Assembly (NCBI GenBank): GCA_047518225.1
Contig: JAKZRK010000195.1
Coordinates: forward strand, 1-6,103
Reading direction: 5' to 3'
Source of the DNA: GCA-2731375 sp047518225
GTDB taxonomy: Bacteria; Pseudomonadota; Alphaproteobacteria; GCA-2731375
Length of the DNA: 6,103 nucleotides
This document shows, one piece after another, positions 5,760 to 6,103 of the stretch (position 1 is its first letter; each line of letters opens with the position of its first letter). Made by a program: the position numbers and the translations under genes. Below the pieces are notes generated by a model. That model was not told the origin of the DNA. It made no database searches and saw only the letters and a program-made list of their open reading frames with translations.

Positions 5760-5795
5760 CCGGTTCCGGCCCTTCGCCACCCTTTACGTTGCGCT

Positions 5796-5915
5796 CTAAT
5801 TCGATACGGCGCCGCCCTCGGTGGCTTCCAGGTCAAATGCGGCGGCCATCAGGGCCCTGGCATATGCTGTTTGTGCGTCCTCGAAGCGCCGCGCGGTGAA
5901 GTTGGAATGCCCGCT
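5796..5915 (-). pseudogene. C-terminal remnant of a peptide-type ABC transporter ATPase
   Basis: The minus-strand frame 5915-5796 encodes 39 residues ending at a TAG. They include FTARRFEDAQTAYARALMAA followed by AFDLEA. This is the C-terminal tail typical of oligopeptide/dipeptide ABC transporter ATPases (DppD/OppD/YejF-like), in which a phenylalanine, a proline-type linker and Y-x-R/K-A-L-M-A-A-A-F close the protein. An in-frame TAG at 5916-5918 lies directly upstream. The Walker A, signature and Walker B motifs are absent from the remaining window. The gene is therefore a fragment: its body has been lost or lies elsewhere. The assignment rests on one short motif recognised from memory. Confidence 0.55.
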
Positions 5916-5934
5916 CTACCCCGAGCAGCGATTG

Positions 5935-6103
5935 TTATATTAGCGAACCTAGATGGTCCTTTATGACCCAGGCTGTGTGAAAACGCTTGCCGAAACCGCC
6001 GCTGCGCAACAATTGAATCAAATGAGTGGCGATGGCAAAATATTGCTGCGTCAGGCTGGCCCGATACGAATCATTCTTGCGTCAATTTGCCCCGAAATTT
6101 GTT
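5935..6103 (-). mobile_element. Possible insertion-sequence edge with decayed reading frame
   Basis: GGCTGTGTGAAAACGC at 5971-5986 (minus strand GCGTTTTCACACAGCC) looks like the terminal inverted repeats of several insertion-sequence families. If it is one, the element would extend beyond the right edge of the window. A minus-strand frame between stops (6082-6084 and 5935-5937) reads as a plausible 48-residue protein piece, with TQQYFAIATHLIQLL and GGFGKRFHTAWVIKDHLG, but has no ATG and runs across the supposed terminus. I do not recognise it. Only one end is visible, so this is a weak call. Confidence 0.28.

Noticed and set aside
5724..5780. N-terminal extension of the VOC protein to the ATG at 5780
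   Set aside because: The extra 19 residues do not fit the fold, and the ribosome binding site at 5730-5736 points to the ATG at 5723.

Overview
The window is GC-rich and compactly coded. Its gene content is a class III nucleotide cyclase, a PuuE-like NodB-fold hydrolase, two short-chain dehydrogenases, a Nudix hydrolase and a VOC protein. Together with Shine-Dalgarno starts, this suggests a proteobacterium, most likely an alphaproteobacterium. That is inference from style and family content; no taxonomic marker gene is present. No complete transposase, tRNA, rRNA or CRISPR array was found.

Layout. Bases 1-191 are a leader region. A membrane-anchored adenylate cyclase follows on + (192-1403). 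A 248-base gap with a good ribosome binding site leads to a polysaccharide-deacetylase/PuuE-type hydrolase (1652-2581, +), then 85 bases later an SDR oxidoreductase (2667-3440, +). Convergent to these are three genes on the minus strand. Read 5'->3' they are a VOC-family protein (5723-5262), a Nudix/CoA-pyrophosphatase-like hydrolase (5262-4609) that overlaps it by one base, and, after 105 bases, a second SDR (4503-3787). The right end (5796-6103) holds decayed DNA: the C-terminal tail of an oligopeptide-type ABC transporter ATPase without its body, next to a stretch that may be the edge of an insertion sequence.

The most notable non-coding feature lies between the two convergent SDR genes. 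It is a 275-bp MITE-like element (3442-3716) with 89-bp imperfect terminal inverted repeats (68 of 89 positions identical by hand alignment), TA dinucleotides at both ends and two further nested hairpins. It encodes no protein I believe in. A third copy of its 17-bp terminus lies at 4595-4611, where it supplies the stop codon of the Nudix gene, so the element family has probably acted at least twice in this window.

No single pathway ties the genes together. The hydrolase and first SDR may form a small catabolic unit. The VOC and Nudix genes look translationally coupled. The cyclase looks like a stand-alone sensor that makes cAMP. No clearly new biological system is evident; the element and the remnants at the right end are the parts most worth a second look.
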